Notes under the pieces: model-generated
Told to the model about the DNA's origin: nothing
The model's database searches: none
Seen by the model: the letters and a program-made list of their open reading frames with translations, nothing else
Program-made: the position numbers and the translations under genes
Part shown: positions 33,264 to 44,672 of the stretch, piece by piece
Layout: each line of letters begins with the position of its first letter
Numbering within the stretch: the stretch's first letter is position 1
Assembly: GCF_011299595.1 (NCBI RefSeq)
Contig: NZ_CP049867.1
Coordinates: 3,348,001-3,412,000 of the forward strand
Length of the DNA stretch: 64,000 nt
Direction: 5' to 3'
Origin: Nocardioides sp. HDW12B
Lineage (GTDB): Bacteria > Actinomycetota > Actinomycetes > Propionibacteriales > Nocardioidaceae

Positions 33264-34408
33264 CGCGCGGCCCGGCTCGGGACGCGCAGCGCGACCATCA
33301 TCGACTCCATCGCCAGCAGAGGGGGCACGTTGAACTCCAGCATCTGCTCGCGGGCGGCGTAGACGGCGTCGACCTTGCGCAGCGTCTCCTCCGGGGTCGT
33401 GGCCCGGGCCAGCTCGGCCAGCGCCACGCGCTGCTCGTCGTTGACGAGGGGCTGCCCGGCGCCCGTCTGGAGCATGAGGACGTCGCGGAGCACCGAGAGC
33501 ACGTCCATCAGCGACCGGTCGACGACGTCGAGGACGACCCGCTTCTCGCGGGCCTTCTGGTTGCGCTTCAGGTCGGCCTCGGCCGCCCGGTAGGACCGCG
33601 AGGCTTTCGACCGGCGGTCCTCGCCGTAGAGCGTCTCGAGATCGGCGGTCTCGCGCTCGACCGTCGCCCTGGTCCGCGACGCCGCCTCCTGGTTGGCGAT
33701 GTCGACGAGGTTGGCCGCCGCCGTCATGCAGGCGCCCAGCGAGGTCAGCCGGGTCGGCAGCGTGACGGTCTCGCGGCGCCGGTTGCGGGTGTCCTCCTGG
33801 GTGGCGAGCGCCCGTGCCAGGCCGATGTGGCCCTGGCTGGCGCGCGCCGCGTGCGCGGCGAGTCCCGGCTCGACGCCGATCCGCTCACGCAGGAACCCGG
33901 TCACCTGCTCCGGCGAGGGCGTGGCGAGGGTGACACGGCGCGAGCGCGACCGGATGGTCGGCAGCACGTCGTCGGGCTGGGGGGCGCACAGGATCCACAC
34001 CGTCTTGTGGCCCGGCTCCTCGATGGCCTTGAGCAAGGCGTTGTTGGCGCGCTCGTGCAGCCGGTCGGCGTCCTCGACGACGATCACCTGCCAGCGGTTG
34101 CGCACCGGCAGCAGCGAGGCGTCGCGCACCCAGCGGCGGGCGTCGTCGACGGAGATGTTGACCTTCTCCGTGCGCTTGACGGTCACGTCGGGGTGCGACC
34201 CGGCCAGCACGCTGAGGCACTCGTCGCAGTGCCCGCAGCCGGCGTCGAGGCACTGCAGGGCCGCGGCGAAGGCGACCGCGGCGTTGGACCGGCCCGACCC
34301 GGGCGGGCCCGTGAAGAGCCACGCGTGGGTCATGCCCTCGCCGCGCGCGGCCGCCGACAGGGTGGCGATGACGTGCCGCTGCCCCACCAGGCCGTCCCAC
34401 ACGCTCAT
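33260..34408 (-). CDS. holB: DNA polymerase III subunit delta'
   Basis: A clamp-loader subunit of 382 residues. It opens SVWDGLVGQRHVIATLSAAARG and has a P-loop variant TGPPGSGRSNAAVAFA, a zinc-type CGHCDECLSVLAG, VVEDADRLHERANNALLKAIEEP (sensor/walker-B region) and TIRSRSRRVTL. The arginine-finger SRC motif characteristic of delta' appears as SRSR. The gene overlaps tmk upstream and the TAP hydrolase downstream (ATGA both times), forming a tight tmk-holB operon as in many bacteria. Confidence 0.93.
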   Translation of the reverse strand: MSVWDGLVGQRHVIATLSAAARGEGMTHAWLFTGPPGSGRSNAAVAFAAALQCLDAGCGHCDECLSVLAGSHPDVTVKRTEKVNISVDDARRWVRDASLLPVRNRWQVIVVEDADRLHERANNALLKAIEEPGHKTVWILCAPQPDDVLPTIRSRSRRVTLATPSPEQVTGFLRERIGVEPGLAAHAARASQGHIGLARALATQEDTRNRRRETVTLPTRLTSLGACMTAAANLVDIANQEAASRTRATVERETADLETLYGEDRRSKASRSYRAAEADLKRNQKAREKRVVLDVVDRSLMDVLSVLRDVLMLQTGAGQPLVNDEQRVALAELARATTPEETLRKVDAVYAAREQMLEFNVPPLLAMESMMVALRVPSRAAR

Positions 34409-36432
34409 CGCGGCTCCTCCGGCCCGGTCGCCCGCAGCGTGCGGGTGCCGCCGGACCGCACCGCCTGCTCCAGCAGCGGGGTCACCCGCTCGCGCACCCG
34501 GTCGGCGATCTCCGTCACCGAGGCCCCGGCGTCGACGACGAGGTAGTGCTCCGGCTGGGCGGCGGCGAGCCGGAGGAACATCGCCCGCACACGCTGGTGG
34601 AACTCCAGCGACTCGGCCTCGATGCGGTCGCGCTCCTCGAAGCGACCCATGCCGGTCGCGGGCTCGAGGTCGAGCAGCACGGTGAGGTGGGGCCGCAGGT
34701 CGTCGGTGGCCCACCGGGCGATGCGCTCCACCTCGGCGTCGGCGAGGTCGCGCCCCGCTCCCTGGTAGGCGAGGGTGGAGTCGACGTAGCGGTCGGTGAC
34801 GACCACGGCCCCCCGCTCCAGCGCCGGGGCCACGACGCGGTCCACGTGCTCGGCCTTGTCGGCGGCGTAGAGCAACGCCTCGGTGCGGTCGGACATGGTG
34901 CCCGTCGCCGGATCGAGGACGATGCGGCGCAGCTGCTGGCCGATGGCCGTGTCGCCGGGCTCCCGGGTCAGCACCACGTCGTACCCCTCGGCCTGCAGCC
35001 AGTCCTTCAGCTGCCGGGCCTGCGTCGACTTGCCGGCTCCCTCGCCGCCCTCGAGGGCGATGAAGACCCCCAGCGGCGCGTAGCGGCCCGCGGCACGGTC
35101 CAGCAGGCCCTGCGGCAGCGCCTGTCCCAGATCGCTCACCAGCGACCGCCCTTCGTCGTCGTTCATCCGACGATAGGCAAGCACACCGACAACGGTCATG
35201 CCGACGGCGGCCACCAGCATGGTGAGTGCGGCGCCGCGGTACTCGAACAGCGACTGGCCCGTGGCGTCGACCGGGCCGAAGCGCACGACGCCGATGAGGC
35301 CGGCGACGAGCGGGGCGACGGCCAGCACCAGCGCCAGCACGAGACGGACCAGGGTGGCCACGAAGGCGAAGGTCCGCCCGCGCAGCTCGTCGGGCACCTC
35401 GAGACCCAGCAGCGTCATCCCGGTCACCCACGCGGCCCCGGCCAGGAAGCCGACCCCGACCGCCAGCGCCGCCACCACCTCGAGATGGGGCACCAGGGCG
35501 AGCGGGACCAGCAGCAGGCCGGCCCCCGTGAGGGCCACCCCGAAGACCCGGCGCCGGCTGAGCCGCGCGAGCAGGCGCGGGCCGCGCCACAGGCCCGTGC
35601 CCATGCCCACGAACACCGCGCCGAAGAGGACGCCGTACCCGGAGTCGCCGGCGCCGAGGTCGGCGACGTGGGTGCGCGCCAGGCCCACCACGACGCCGCC
35701 GGCGGCGAACGCCCCGGCCATGCCGAGCACGAGCGCCCGCACCACCGGGGTGCGGAGGACGTAGGACCAGCCGTTGCCGATGACGCGCCAGACGCTCCCC
35801 TCGTCCGCGTGGGCGGCGGGGCCGGACGGGATGCCGGTCAGCCGGGCGATGACGATGCCGGACACGATGAAGGAGAGCCCGTTGACGTAGAGCGCGACGT
35901 CGACCGCGCCTCGGTCGAGCCACCCCATGAGGGCGGGCACCACCCGGTCCAGGGCCGTGAGCAGGGCGAAGAGGACGGCTGCGGGCACGGCCGAGCCGTA
36001 GGTCGTGGCGATGCTGATCTGGTTGGCCTGCTCGAGCAGGTGGCGCGGCACCAGGTTGGGGACGGTGGCGTCCTTGGCCGGCAGCCAGAGCAGGCTCACG
36101 ATCTCCACCAGCACGGTCACGACGAAGACCCACCACAGGGTGCCGACGAGCGGGATGGTCAGGAACAGCGCGCCGCGGACGTAGTCGCCCCACACCAGCA
36201 CGGTGCGCCGGTCGACCCGGTCGGCGACGTAGCCGGCGAGTGGGCCGAACACGATCGCCGGCAGCACCCGCAGGAACAGCACGCCGGCGATGGCGTAGTT
36301 CTTCTCCGCGTAGCCGTCGGCCAGCTGGTTGGCCATCGCCGTCAGCGCGAGCAGTCCCAGCCAGTCCCCCAGGCTCGAGAGCCCGAGCCCCACCCACAGC
36401 CGTCGGAACGCCGGGATGCGCAGTGCGTTCAC
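34405..36432 (-). CDS. tmk: MFS transporter fused to thymidylate kinase
   Basis: A 675-residue fusion. Residues 1-440 are a major-facilitator domain with about 12 hydrophobic helices and the loop ADRVDRRTVLVWGD. Residues 455-675 are a complete dTMP kinase: FIALEGGEGAGKSTQAR with P-loop K468, LTREPGDTAIGQQLR, DRYVDSTLAYQGAG and a LID segment. dTMP kinase makes dTDP for DNA synthesis. Fusions of this kind are reported in several actinomycetes. The MFS half may be a nucleoside or related permease, or inactive. Start GTG 36432. No stop separates the halves. Confidence 0.92.
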   Translation of the reverse strand: MNALRIPAFRRLWVGLGLSSLGDWLGLLALTAMANQLADGYAEKNYAIAGVLFLRVLPAIVFGPLAGYVADRVDRRTVLVWGDYVRGALFLTIPLVGTLWWVFVVTVLVEIVSLLWLPAKDATVPNLVPRHLLEQANQISIATTYGSAVPAAVLFALLTALDRVVPALMGWLDRGAVDVALYVNGLSFIVSGIVIARLTGIPSGPAAHADEGSVWRVIGNGWSYVLRTPVVRALVLGMAGAFAAGGVVVGLARTHVADLGAGDSGYGVLFGAVFVGMGTGLWRGPRLLARLSRRRVFGVALTGAGLLLVPLALVPHLEVVAALAVGVGFLAGAAWVTGMTLLGLEVPDELRGRTFAFVATLVRLVLALVLAVAPLVAGLIGVVRFGPVDATGQSLFEYRGAALTMLVAAVGMTVVGVLAYRRMNDDEGRSLVSDLGQALPQGLLDRAAGRYAPLGVFIALEGGEGAGKSTQARQLKDWLQAEGYDVVLTREPGDTAIGQQLRRIVLDPATGTMSDRTEALLYAADKAEHVDRVVAPALERGAVVVTDRYVDSTLAYQGAGRDLADAEVERIARWATDDLRPHLTVLLDLEPATGMGRFEERDRIEAESLEFHQRVRAMFLRLAAAQPEHYLVVDAGASVTEIADRVRERVTPLLEQAVRSGGTRTLRATGPEEPR

Positions 36433-36454
36433 CGCCCCACCCTACCGACGCCAG

Positions 36455-36642
36455 GAGCAGCAGGACGCCGGGTCGGGCGGGGTCGCCAGCGGCCGGGTGC
36501 CCGGTCGGGCACTCAGGAGGCGTGGCCGCCTCGTCGCCGGACGCCACCGAGCAGCAGGACCCCGGGTCGGGCGGGGTCGCCAGCGGCCGGGTGCCCGGTC
36601 GGGCACTCAGGAGGCGTGGCCGCCTCGTCGCCGGACGCCACC
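36455..36642 (+). repeat. Two tandem 94-base repeats
   Basis: Units from GAGCAGCAGGAC at 36455 and 36549 are nearly identical over 94 bases (one clear change, GCCGGG against CCCGGG), each containing GGTCGCCAGCGGCCGGGTGC and AGGAGGCGTGGCCGCC. They fill most of the 295-base gap between tmk and topA. No gene is apparent. Confidence 0.85.
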
Positions 36643-36652
36643 GGGCAGCGGG

Positions 36653-36727
36653 CCACCGGGCGACACGGCGACGCCCGGCCGGACACCCGGCCGCACTGGC
36701 GACCCCGCCCGACCCGGCACCCGGCAC
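36653..36727 (-). repeat. Inverted, diverged third copy of the 94-base repeat
   Basis: On the minus strand this reads GCCGGGTCGGGCGGGGTCGC then CAGTGCGGCCGGGTGTCC, matching the first half of the 94-base units with small changes. It therefore pairs with them as a large inverted repeat just before the topA stop. Confidence 0.6.
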
Positions 36728-39475
36728 TCAGGACTTCTTGGCGGTGGCCTTCTTGGTGGTCGCCTTCTTCGCCGTGGACTTCTTGGCGGTGGCCTTCTTG
36801 GTCGTCGTCTTCTTCGCGGTCGTCTTCTTGGCCGGCGCCTTCTTGGCCCCACGCTTGGCGGCCTTCTTGGCCGGCCCCTTGGCCCGACGCTCGGCGAGCA
36901 GCTCGGCGGCCCGCTCGAGGGTCACGGTGGCCTGGTCGTCGCCCTGGCGCAGGGTCGCGTTGTACTCACCGTCGGTGACGTAGGGCCCGAAGCGGCCGGA
37001 CTTCACCGTGATCATCTGCTTGCTGACCGGGTCCTCGCCGATCTCGCGACCCGGGTCGGCCGCGGCGCGCCCGCGCGCCTTCGGCTGGGCGTAGATCTTC
37101 AGCGCCTCGTCGAGCGAGATCGTGAGCAGCTGCTCCTCGGAGCCGATCGTGCGCGAGTCGGTGCCCTTCTTCAGGTAGGGACCGTAGCGACCGTTCTGCG
37201 CGGTGATCTCCTCACCGGACTCCGGGTCGACGCCCACCACGCGCGGCAGCGTGAGCAGCCGCAGCGCGTCCTCGAGCGTGATCGCGTCCAGCGACATCGA
37301 CTTGAACAACGAGGACGTGCGCGGCCGCGCCGACTTCGGGGCGTCCTCGGGCAGCTGCTCGGTGACGTAGGGACCGTAGCGACCGTTCTTGGCCACGATC
37401 GTCAGGCCCGACTCGGGGTCCTCGCCGAGCACCTGCTCCTGCCCGGCCGGGTTGGCCAGCAGCTCCTTGGCCTTCTCGACCGTGAGCTCGTCGGGCGGCA
37501 GGTCCTCCGGCACGTTGCCGCGGTTCTGCTCCTCGTCCTCGACGTAGGGCCCGTAGCGGCCCACGCGCAGGTTGATGCCCTCGCCGATCGGGAAGGTGGC
37601 GAGCTCGCGGGCGTCGATGTCGCCGAGCTCGGTGACGAGCTTCTGCAGCCCCTCGACGTCGGCGGAGCCGAAGTAGAACTCGCCCAGCTCGTTGACCCGG
37701 TCGCGACGGCCGGACGCGATCTCGTCGAGGTTGTCCTCCATCGAGGCGGTGAACTCGTAGGACACCAGCCGCGGGAAGTGGTCCTCCAGCAGCCGGGTGA
37801 CCGAGAACGCCAGCCAGGCGGGCACCAGTGCGGTGCCCTTCTTGTAGACGTAGCCGCGGTTGAGGATGGTGCCGATGATCGAGGCGTACGTCGACGGGCG
37901 GCCGATCTCGCGCTCCTCCAGCTCCTTGACCAGGCTGGCCTCGGTGTAGCGGGCGGGCGGCTTGGTCTCGTGACCGGCGGCGGCGATGCGGGCCGCCGTC
38001 ACGACGTCGCCCTCGCGGACGTCGGGCAGGCGGGTCTGGGAGTCGTCGGACTCCTTCTCCGGGTCGTCGGAGCCCTCGACGTACGCCTTGAGGAAGCCGT
38101 AGAAGGTGATGACGCGACCGGTGGCGCTGAAGACGACATCCTCGCCGGTGGCGGCGGTGCCGCCGAGCCGGATCGCGACGGAGCGCCCCTGGGCGTCCTT
38201 CATCTGCGAGGCGACCGTGCGCATCCAGATCAGCTCGTAGAGCCGGAACTCGTCGCCCGACAGGCCGGTCTGCGCCGGGGTGCGGAAGGACTCCCCCGCG
38301 GGACGGATCGCCTCGTGGGCCTCCTGGGCGTTCTTCACCTTGGACTGGTAGGTCCGCGGGGAGTCGGGGAGGTACTCCGCGCCGTACAGCTCGCGCACCT
38401 GGCCCCGGGCCGCGTTGACGGCCGAGGTCGACAGCGTGATCGAGTCGGTGCGCATGTAGGTGATGAAGCCGTTCTCGTACAGCCGCTGCGCGATCTGCAT
38501 CGTGCGTGAGGCGCCGTAGCCGAGCTTGCGGCTGGCCTCCTGCTGCAACGTCGTGGTCCGGAACGGCGCGTAGGGCTTGCGGGTGTAGGGCTTGGCCTCG
38601 ACGGAGCGCACGGTGAACGCGGTGTCGCTGACGGCCGCCGACAGCGCCTCGGCGCGGGTCCGGTCGAGGTGGACGACCTGCTTGCCGGGCGAGCCCGTCG
38701 AGACCAGGTTGGCCTGGGGGTCGAAGTCGGAGCCGCGGGCCACCCGGGCGCCGTCGACGGAGGAGAGCTTCGCCGGGAACATCCGCTCGGCGTGGTCGCT
38801 GCCGGCGTCGAAGGTGCCCTCGAGGTCCCAGTACGACGCGACCCGGAAGGCGATCCGCTCGCGCTCACGGTCCACCACCAGGCGGGTCGCGACCGACTGG
38901 ACGCGACCGGCCGACAGCCGCGGCATGACCTTCTTCCACAGCACCGGCGAGACCTCGTAGCCGTAGAGCCGGTCGAGGATCCGTCGCGCCTCCTGGGCCT
39001 CGACGAGGTCGAGGTCGAGGGTGCGCGGGTTGTCCACCGCCTCCTGGATCGCCTGCTTGGTGATCTCGTGGAAGACCATGCGGTGCACGGGCACCTTGGG
39101 CTTCAGCTCCTGCTCGAGGTGCCACGCGATGGCCTCGCCCTCGCGGTCCTCGTCCGTGGCGAGGTAGAGCTCGGACGCCTCCTTGAGCAGGCCCTTCAGC
39201 TTCGTCATGTGGGGCTTCTTGTCCCGGCTGACGACGTAGTAGGGGGTGAACTCGTTGTCCACGTCGACACCGAGCCGCGCCCACTTCTCGCCCTTGATGG
39301 AGGCGGGGACGTCCGCGGCGTCGCGCGGCAGGTCGCGGATGTGACCGATGGACGACTCCACGACGTAGCCCGAGCCCAGGTAGCCGGCGATGGTCTTCGC
39401 CTTGGCCGGCGACTCGACGATCACGAGCTTGTGACCCCCTGCGCCGGAGCCTGCCTTGGATCCCTTGCTTGCCAC
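36728..39475 (-). CDS. topA: DNA topoisomerase I
   Basis: A type IA topoisomerase of 915 residues that relaxes negative supercoils. The TOPRIM domain has HKLVIVESPAKAKTIAGYLG (catalytic Glu) and ATDEDREGEAIAWHL (DxD). The catalytic tyrosine is Y340 in ENGFITYMRTDS. Zinc-finger cysteines of the E. coli type are absent; instead the C-terminus has several repeated GRYGPYV-type domains and a 47-residue Lys/Ala/Thr-rich tail (KKTTAKKTTTKKATAKK), as in other actinomycete enzymes, where the tail aids processive relaxation. Start ATG 39475. Confidence 0.97.
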   Translation of the reverse strand: MASKGSKAGSGAGGHKLVIVESPAKAKTIAGYLGSGYVVESSIGHIRDLPRDAADVPASIKGEKWARLGVDVDNEFTPYYVVSRDKKPHMTKLKGLLKEASELYLATDEDREGEAIAWHLEQELKPKVPVHRMVFHEITKQAIQEAVDNPRTLDLDLVEAQEARRILDRLYGYEVSPVLWKKVMPRLSAGRVQSVATRLVVDRERERIAFRVASYWDLEGTFDAGSDHAERMFPAKLSSVDGARVARGSDFDPQANLVSTGSPGKQVVHLDRTRAEALSAAVSDTAFTVRSVEAKPYTRKPYAPFRTTTLQQEASRKLGYGASRTMQIAQRLYENGFITYMRTDSITLSTSAVNAARGQVRELYGAEYLPDSPRTYQSKVKNAQEAHEAIRPAGESFRTPAQTGLSGDEFRLYELIWMRTVASQMKDAQGRSVAIRLGGTAATGEDVVFSATGRVITFYGFLKAYVEGSDDPEKESDDSQTRLPDVREGDVVTAARIAAAGHETKPPARYTEASLVKELEEREIGRPSTYASIIGTILNRGYVYKKGTALVPAWLAFSVTRLLEDHFPRLVSYEFTASMEDNLDEIASGRRDRVNELGEFYFGSADVEGLQKLVTELGDIDARELATFPIGEGINLRVGRYGPYVEDEEQNRGNVPEDLPPDELTVEKAKELLANPAGQEQVLGEDPESGLTIVAKNGRYGPYVTEQLPEDAPKSARPRTSSLFKSMSLDAITLEDALRLLTLPRVVGVDPESGEEITAQNGRYGPYLKKGTDSRTIGSEEQLLTISLDEALKIYAQPKARGRAAADPGREIGEDPVSKQMITVKSGRFGPYVTDGEYNATLRQGDDQATVTLERAAELLAERRAKGPAKKAAKRGAKKAPAKKTTAKKTTTKKATAKKSTAKKATTKKATAKKS

Positions 39476-39632
39476 GCGGGCACTCCCTCATCGGTGGTTC
39501 GTTGCGTACGGGTGTCGACTGCTGCCCGGCCCTTGACATCACGGCGTTCGTGGGGTCGGTCCAGGACAGTGGAGCACATGACGGTAGCCCCTCGCGTCAA
39601 CAGGCCGGGGAACGGCCCGCACCGGGTGGGCC

Positions 39633-41114
39633 TCAGAACAGCAGATACCCGTCGTCGACGAGCGACCTCACCTCGGGCAGCGCGGACGCGACGAGCTCCT
39701 CGACGGGCCGCTCGAGGAGCTGGGCGAGAGCCGCCAGGATCTGGTGCAGGCTGAGCTCGCCGTCGCTGGCGCCCAGCACCGCGGCGGTGACGGTGTCGAC
39801 CTGGCGCGCGCGCCGCAGCCCCCGCTGCTGACGCACCACGATCGTCTCCGGGTCGGCCGCCCCGGGCTCGCCGGTGGTCTCCTCCACCACGTCGCCGCGA
39901 CGGCGCCAGCGCGCGGCGAGCACGGCGCGGTCGTCGAGGTCGGCCAACCGGTCCACCCGCTCCAGCCAGTCACCGACCGTCGGCCCCAGCGGCTGCTCCA
40001 CCGCGTGCGGCCAGTCCTCGACCCGGGTCACGGGCCGCGCCCGGTCGGTACGCCGCAGCGTCAGCCACCCGAAGCCGATCCCGCTCACCCCCTGCTCGGC
40101 GAACCACTGCAGCCAGGCGTCGTAGCGGCTGACGTAGTCGGGACGGCCGTGGACGCCCGCGTCGCGCAACCACAGCTCGACGTACTCCGCGGGGTCGGCG
40201 ACCTCGCGCTGCACCACCCAGGCGTCGCAGCCCGACCCGGCGAGCCACTCCTCGAGCCGCTCCTGCCACGGCCGGCCCTCGACGTGCACCCAGTTCGCCA
40301 GCACCTGGGCCACGCCCCCGGGGGTCAGGTGCCCCGGCGCCTCGGTGACCACCCGGCGCACCACCTCGTCGCCGGGCAGGCCGGAGTCGCGGTAGACCAG
40401 CAGCTCCCCGCCCGGGGGCGAGACCACGAAGGGCGGGTTGGTCACGACCAGGTCGAAGCGCTCTCCGGCGACCGGCTCGTAGAGGCTGCCGGCGCGGACG
40501 TCGACCTCGACCCCGTTGAGCGCGGCCGTCGTGCGCGCCATGAGGAGCGCGCGCTCGTTGACGTCGGTGGCCACGACCTCGCCCGCGTGCTCGGCCAGGT
40601 GGAGCGCCTGGACGCCGCAGCCGGTGCCGAGGTCGAGCGCGCGCCCCACCGGACGGCGTACGGCGAGCTGGGCCAGCGAACCGGACGCCGAGCTGATGCC
40701 GAGCACGTGGTCGGCCGCCACCGCGTTGGGGGCGCCGTCGAGCCCGGGCGTGAGGTCGCTGACGACCCACCACTCCCCGTCGTCGGTGGAGTAGGGGCTC
40801 ACGTCGACGGCCGCCCGCACGTGCCCGTCGTCCGCGCCGGTGAGCACCCCGGCGGCGAGGAGGTCGGGCAGCAGACCGGGCAGCGCGGCCTCGGCGTCCG
40901 GGCGCGCCACGGAGGACTGCAGCAGCCAGAGCCGCGTGAGCGTCTCGCCGGGCGTGCCGCCGGTCGTGGCGCGACGCGCCGCGGTCGTCTCGTTGCGCCC
41001 GAGCGCGGCGTGCGCGACGGGCCCGAGGATCTCGGCGACCGAGTCGACGGTGTAGTCGGCGGTGGCCAGCGCGTCACGCAGACGTCGCACGACGTCGGTC
41101 TCGAGGGGGGTCAC
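39633..41114 (-). CDS. Class I SAM methyltransferase with DUF7059-like N-terminus
   Basis: A 493-residue protein. The N-terminal ~130 residues are a helical domain of the DUF7059 type. RALDLGTGCGVQALHLAEHAGEVVATDVNE is SAM motif I/II, and VVTNPPFVVSPP is the NPPF motif of N-methyltransferases that act on glutamine, adenine or guanine (PrmC/RsmC type). The C-terminal ~150 residues are an acidic, mostly helical extension. Likely target is rRNA or a translation factor, but I cannot tell which. No frame breaks. Confidence 0.82.
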   Translation of the reverse strand: MTPLETDVVRRLRDALATADYTVDSVAEILGPVAHAALGRNETTAARRATTGGTPGETLTRLWLLQSSVARPDAEAALPGLLPDLLAAGVLTGADDGHVRAAVDVSPYSTDDGEWWVVSDLTPGLDGAPNAVAADHVLGISSASGSLAQLAVRRPVGRALDLGTGCGVQALHLAEHAGEVVATDVNERALLMARTTAALNGVEVDVRAGSLYEPVAGERFDLVVTNPPFVVSPPGGELLVYRDSGLPGDEVVRRVVTEAPGHLTPGGVAQVLANWVHVEGRPWQERLEEWLAGSGCDAWVVQREVADPAEYVELWLRDAGVHGRPDYVSRYDAWLQWFAEQGVSGIGFGWLTLRRTDRARPVTRVEDWPHAVEQPLGPTVGDWLERVDRLADLDDRAVLAARWRRRGDVVEETTGEPGAADPETIVVRQQRGLRRARQVDTVTAAVLGASDGELSLHQILAALAQLLERPVEELVASALPEVRSLVDDGYLLF

Positions 41115-41138
41115 CCGCGCAGCCTAGGGCCGACGCGG

Positions 41139-41171
41139 ACGAGCCGCCCTCCCGGAGGGAGAGCGGCTCGT
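41139..41171 (-). terminator. Terminator hairpin after the pyrophosphatase gene
   Basis: ACGAGCCGC (41139-41147) and GCGGCTCGT (41163-41171) pair perfectly, with an inner CCTCC/GGAGG helix. It begins 14 bases past the hppA stop. Confidence 0.8.
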
Positions 41172-41184
41172 CGGGCGGATCAGG

Positions 41185-43524
<2,340 letters not shown>

Positions 43525-43729
43525 GCGTTTCCTCCGATTTCGAGCGCTGCGCGCCCTTCGATGGGACACCGGGCACGCCGCCTGAGGGGGACGCACGCAG
43601 TGCGGGCAGGCACGCGCCTGCCCCCGACGAACGCTGGGGACTCTACTTCTGCGCCACCCCCGGGGAGGACAGGGGGGTGGCGTGTCTCACACCGGGTTTC
43701 GCCGGGGAACGGCTGGCGACAGGTCGGTG

Positions 43730-44140
43730 TCAGGCCGGCCAGGTCATCGTGACCGTGGCCTGGTCGCCCTCGAGGTCGACGACGACGTCGTCGGTGACCC
43801 CGCGCAGCAGGGCCCACGGGTCGATCCCGAGCTCGTCGAGGTCACCGTCGGGGTGCTGGTAGGTCCCGCGGATCTCGACGACGAAGGCGCCGCCGCCCCG
43901 GACGGCACCGCGCAGCCCGACGTGGACCATGTCCTCGGTGTGCGGGGTCCCGGGCTCGACCGAGCCGATGAGGATGGCGCAGGCCTCGCCCACGCCGAGC
44001 CGCACCTCCTCGATGAGGGCGCCCGAGAGGTCGGCACGGCGCGCGACCGCGGCCGCCACCAGCCGTGCGGTCCGCACCAGCGCCGCGTCGCGGGCGATGG
44101 CGATGACCACCTCGTTGTCCGTCCGTGTCACCACCGACAT
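43730..44140 (-). CDS. RsbW-type ATP-binding regulatory protein
   Basis: A 136-residue GHKL-like protein. EEVRLGVGEACAILIGSVEP is the N-box-like helix, and the C-terminal part (DDVVVDLEGDQATVTMTWP) fits an anti-sigma/ATPase fold like RsbW. The next gene upstream encodes an STAS-domain protein, the usual anti-anti-sigma partner, so this pair resembles a partner-switch module. No cognate sigma factor gene adjoins. Canonical G-boxes are not clear. Confidence 0.7.
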   Translation of the reverse strand: MSVVTRTDNEVVIAIARDAALVRTARLVAAAVARRADLSGALIEEVRLGVGEACAILIGSVEPGTPHTEDMVHVGLRGAVRGGGAFVVEIRGTYQHPDGDLDELGIDPWALLRGVTDDVVVDLEGDQATVTMTWPA

Positions 44141-44164
44141 GCCGATCGCGTCAAGAGCTCGCGG

Positions 44165-44503
44165 TCACGGCGCGGAGAGCGCGGCGGACTGCGAGTCGTG
44201 GATCGGGAAGACCTTGCTCAGCCCGGTGATGCGGAAGATCTTGAGCAGCCGCTCCTGGGTGCAGACCAGGTCGAGGTTGCCCTCGACGGTGCGCACGCGC
44301 TTGAGGGCGCCGACGAGGACGCCGAGACCGGTGGAGTCCATGAACTCGACCTGCTCCAGGTCGACGATGATCTGACGCTGCCCGTCGTCGACGAGCCCGG
44401 AGATGCACTCCCGCAGCTTCGGCGCCGTGTACACGTCGATCTCGCCGCCGACCTCCACGACCGTCCGGTCGTTCTCCTGGCGTGTCTCCAGAGACAGGTC
44501 CAC
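44165..44503 (-). CDS. STAS-domain anti-anti-sigma factor
   Basis: A 112-residue STAS protein. The core is [20 protein letters not shown], with phosphorylatable Ser in [18 protein letters not shown]. It pairs with the RsbW-like gene 24 bases downstream in the way RsbV-type antagonists do. Start GTG 44503, with AGGAG 5 bases upstream. A longer in-frame reading runs into the divergent helicase gene and is not supported. Confidence 0.88.
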   Translation of the reverse strand: MDLSLETRQENDRTVVEVGGEIDVYTAPKLRECISGLVDDGQRQIIVDLEQVEFMDSTGLGVLVGALKRVRTVEGNLDLVCTQERLLKIFRITGLSKVFPIHDSQSAALSAP

Positions 44504-44672
44504 AACATCTCCTCGCGTCTGCTCCGGCGGTCCAGGAACGTCCCGATCCGCCCAGACCGCATTCAACCACGCCGCTCCCCAAGGTTCGCGCGAATGTCCC
44601 GCACCGCCACCCCGGGTCACCCCTGGGGGTGGGGCGGCACCCCGTGTCGGGCCCGGTTGCGACACTGGGGCG

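Noticed and set aside
34546-36978. An 810-residue plus-strand open frame opposite tmk
   Set aside because: His/Gln/Gly-rich translation with no domain. It lies opposite a gene with strong motifs.
39513-39560. TTGACA near 39532 as a plus-strand -35 element
   Set aside because: No -10 at proper spacing and no plus-strand gene follows.
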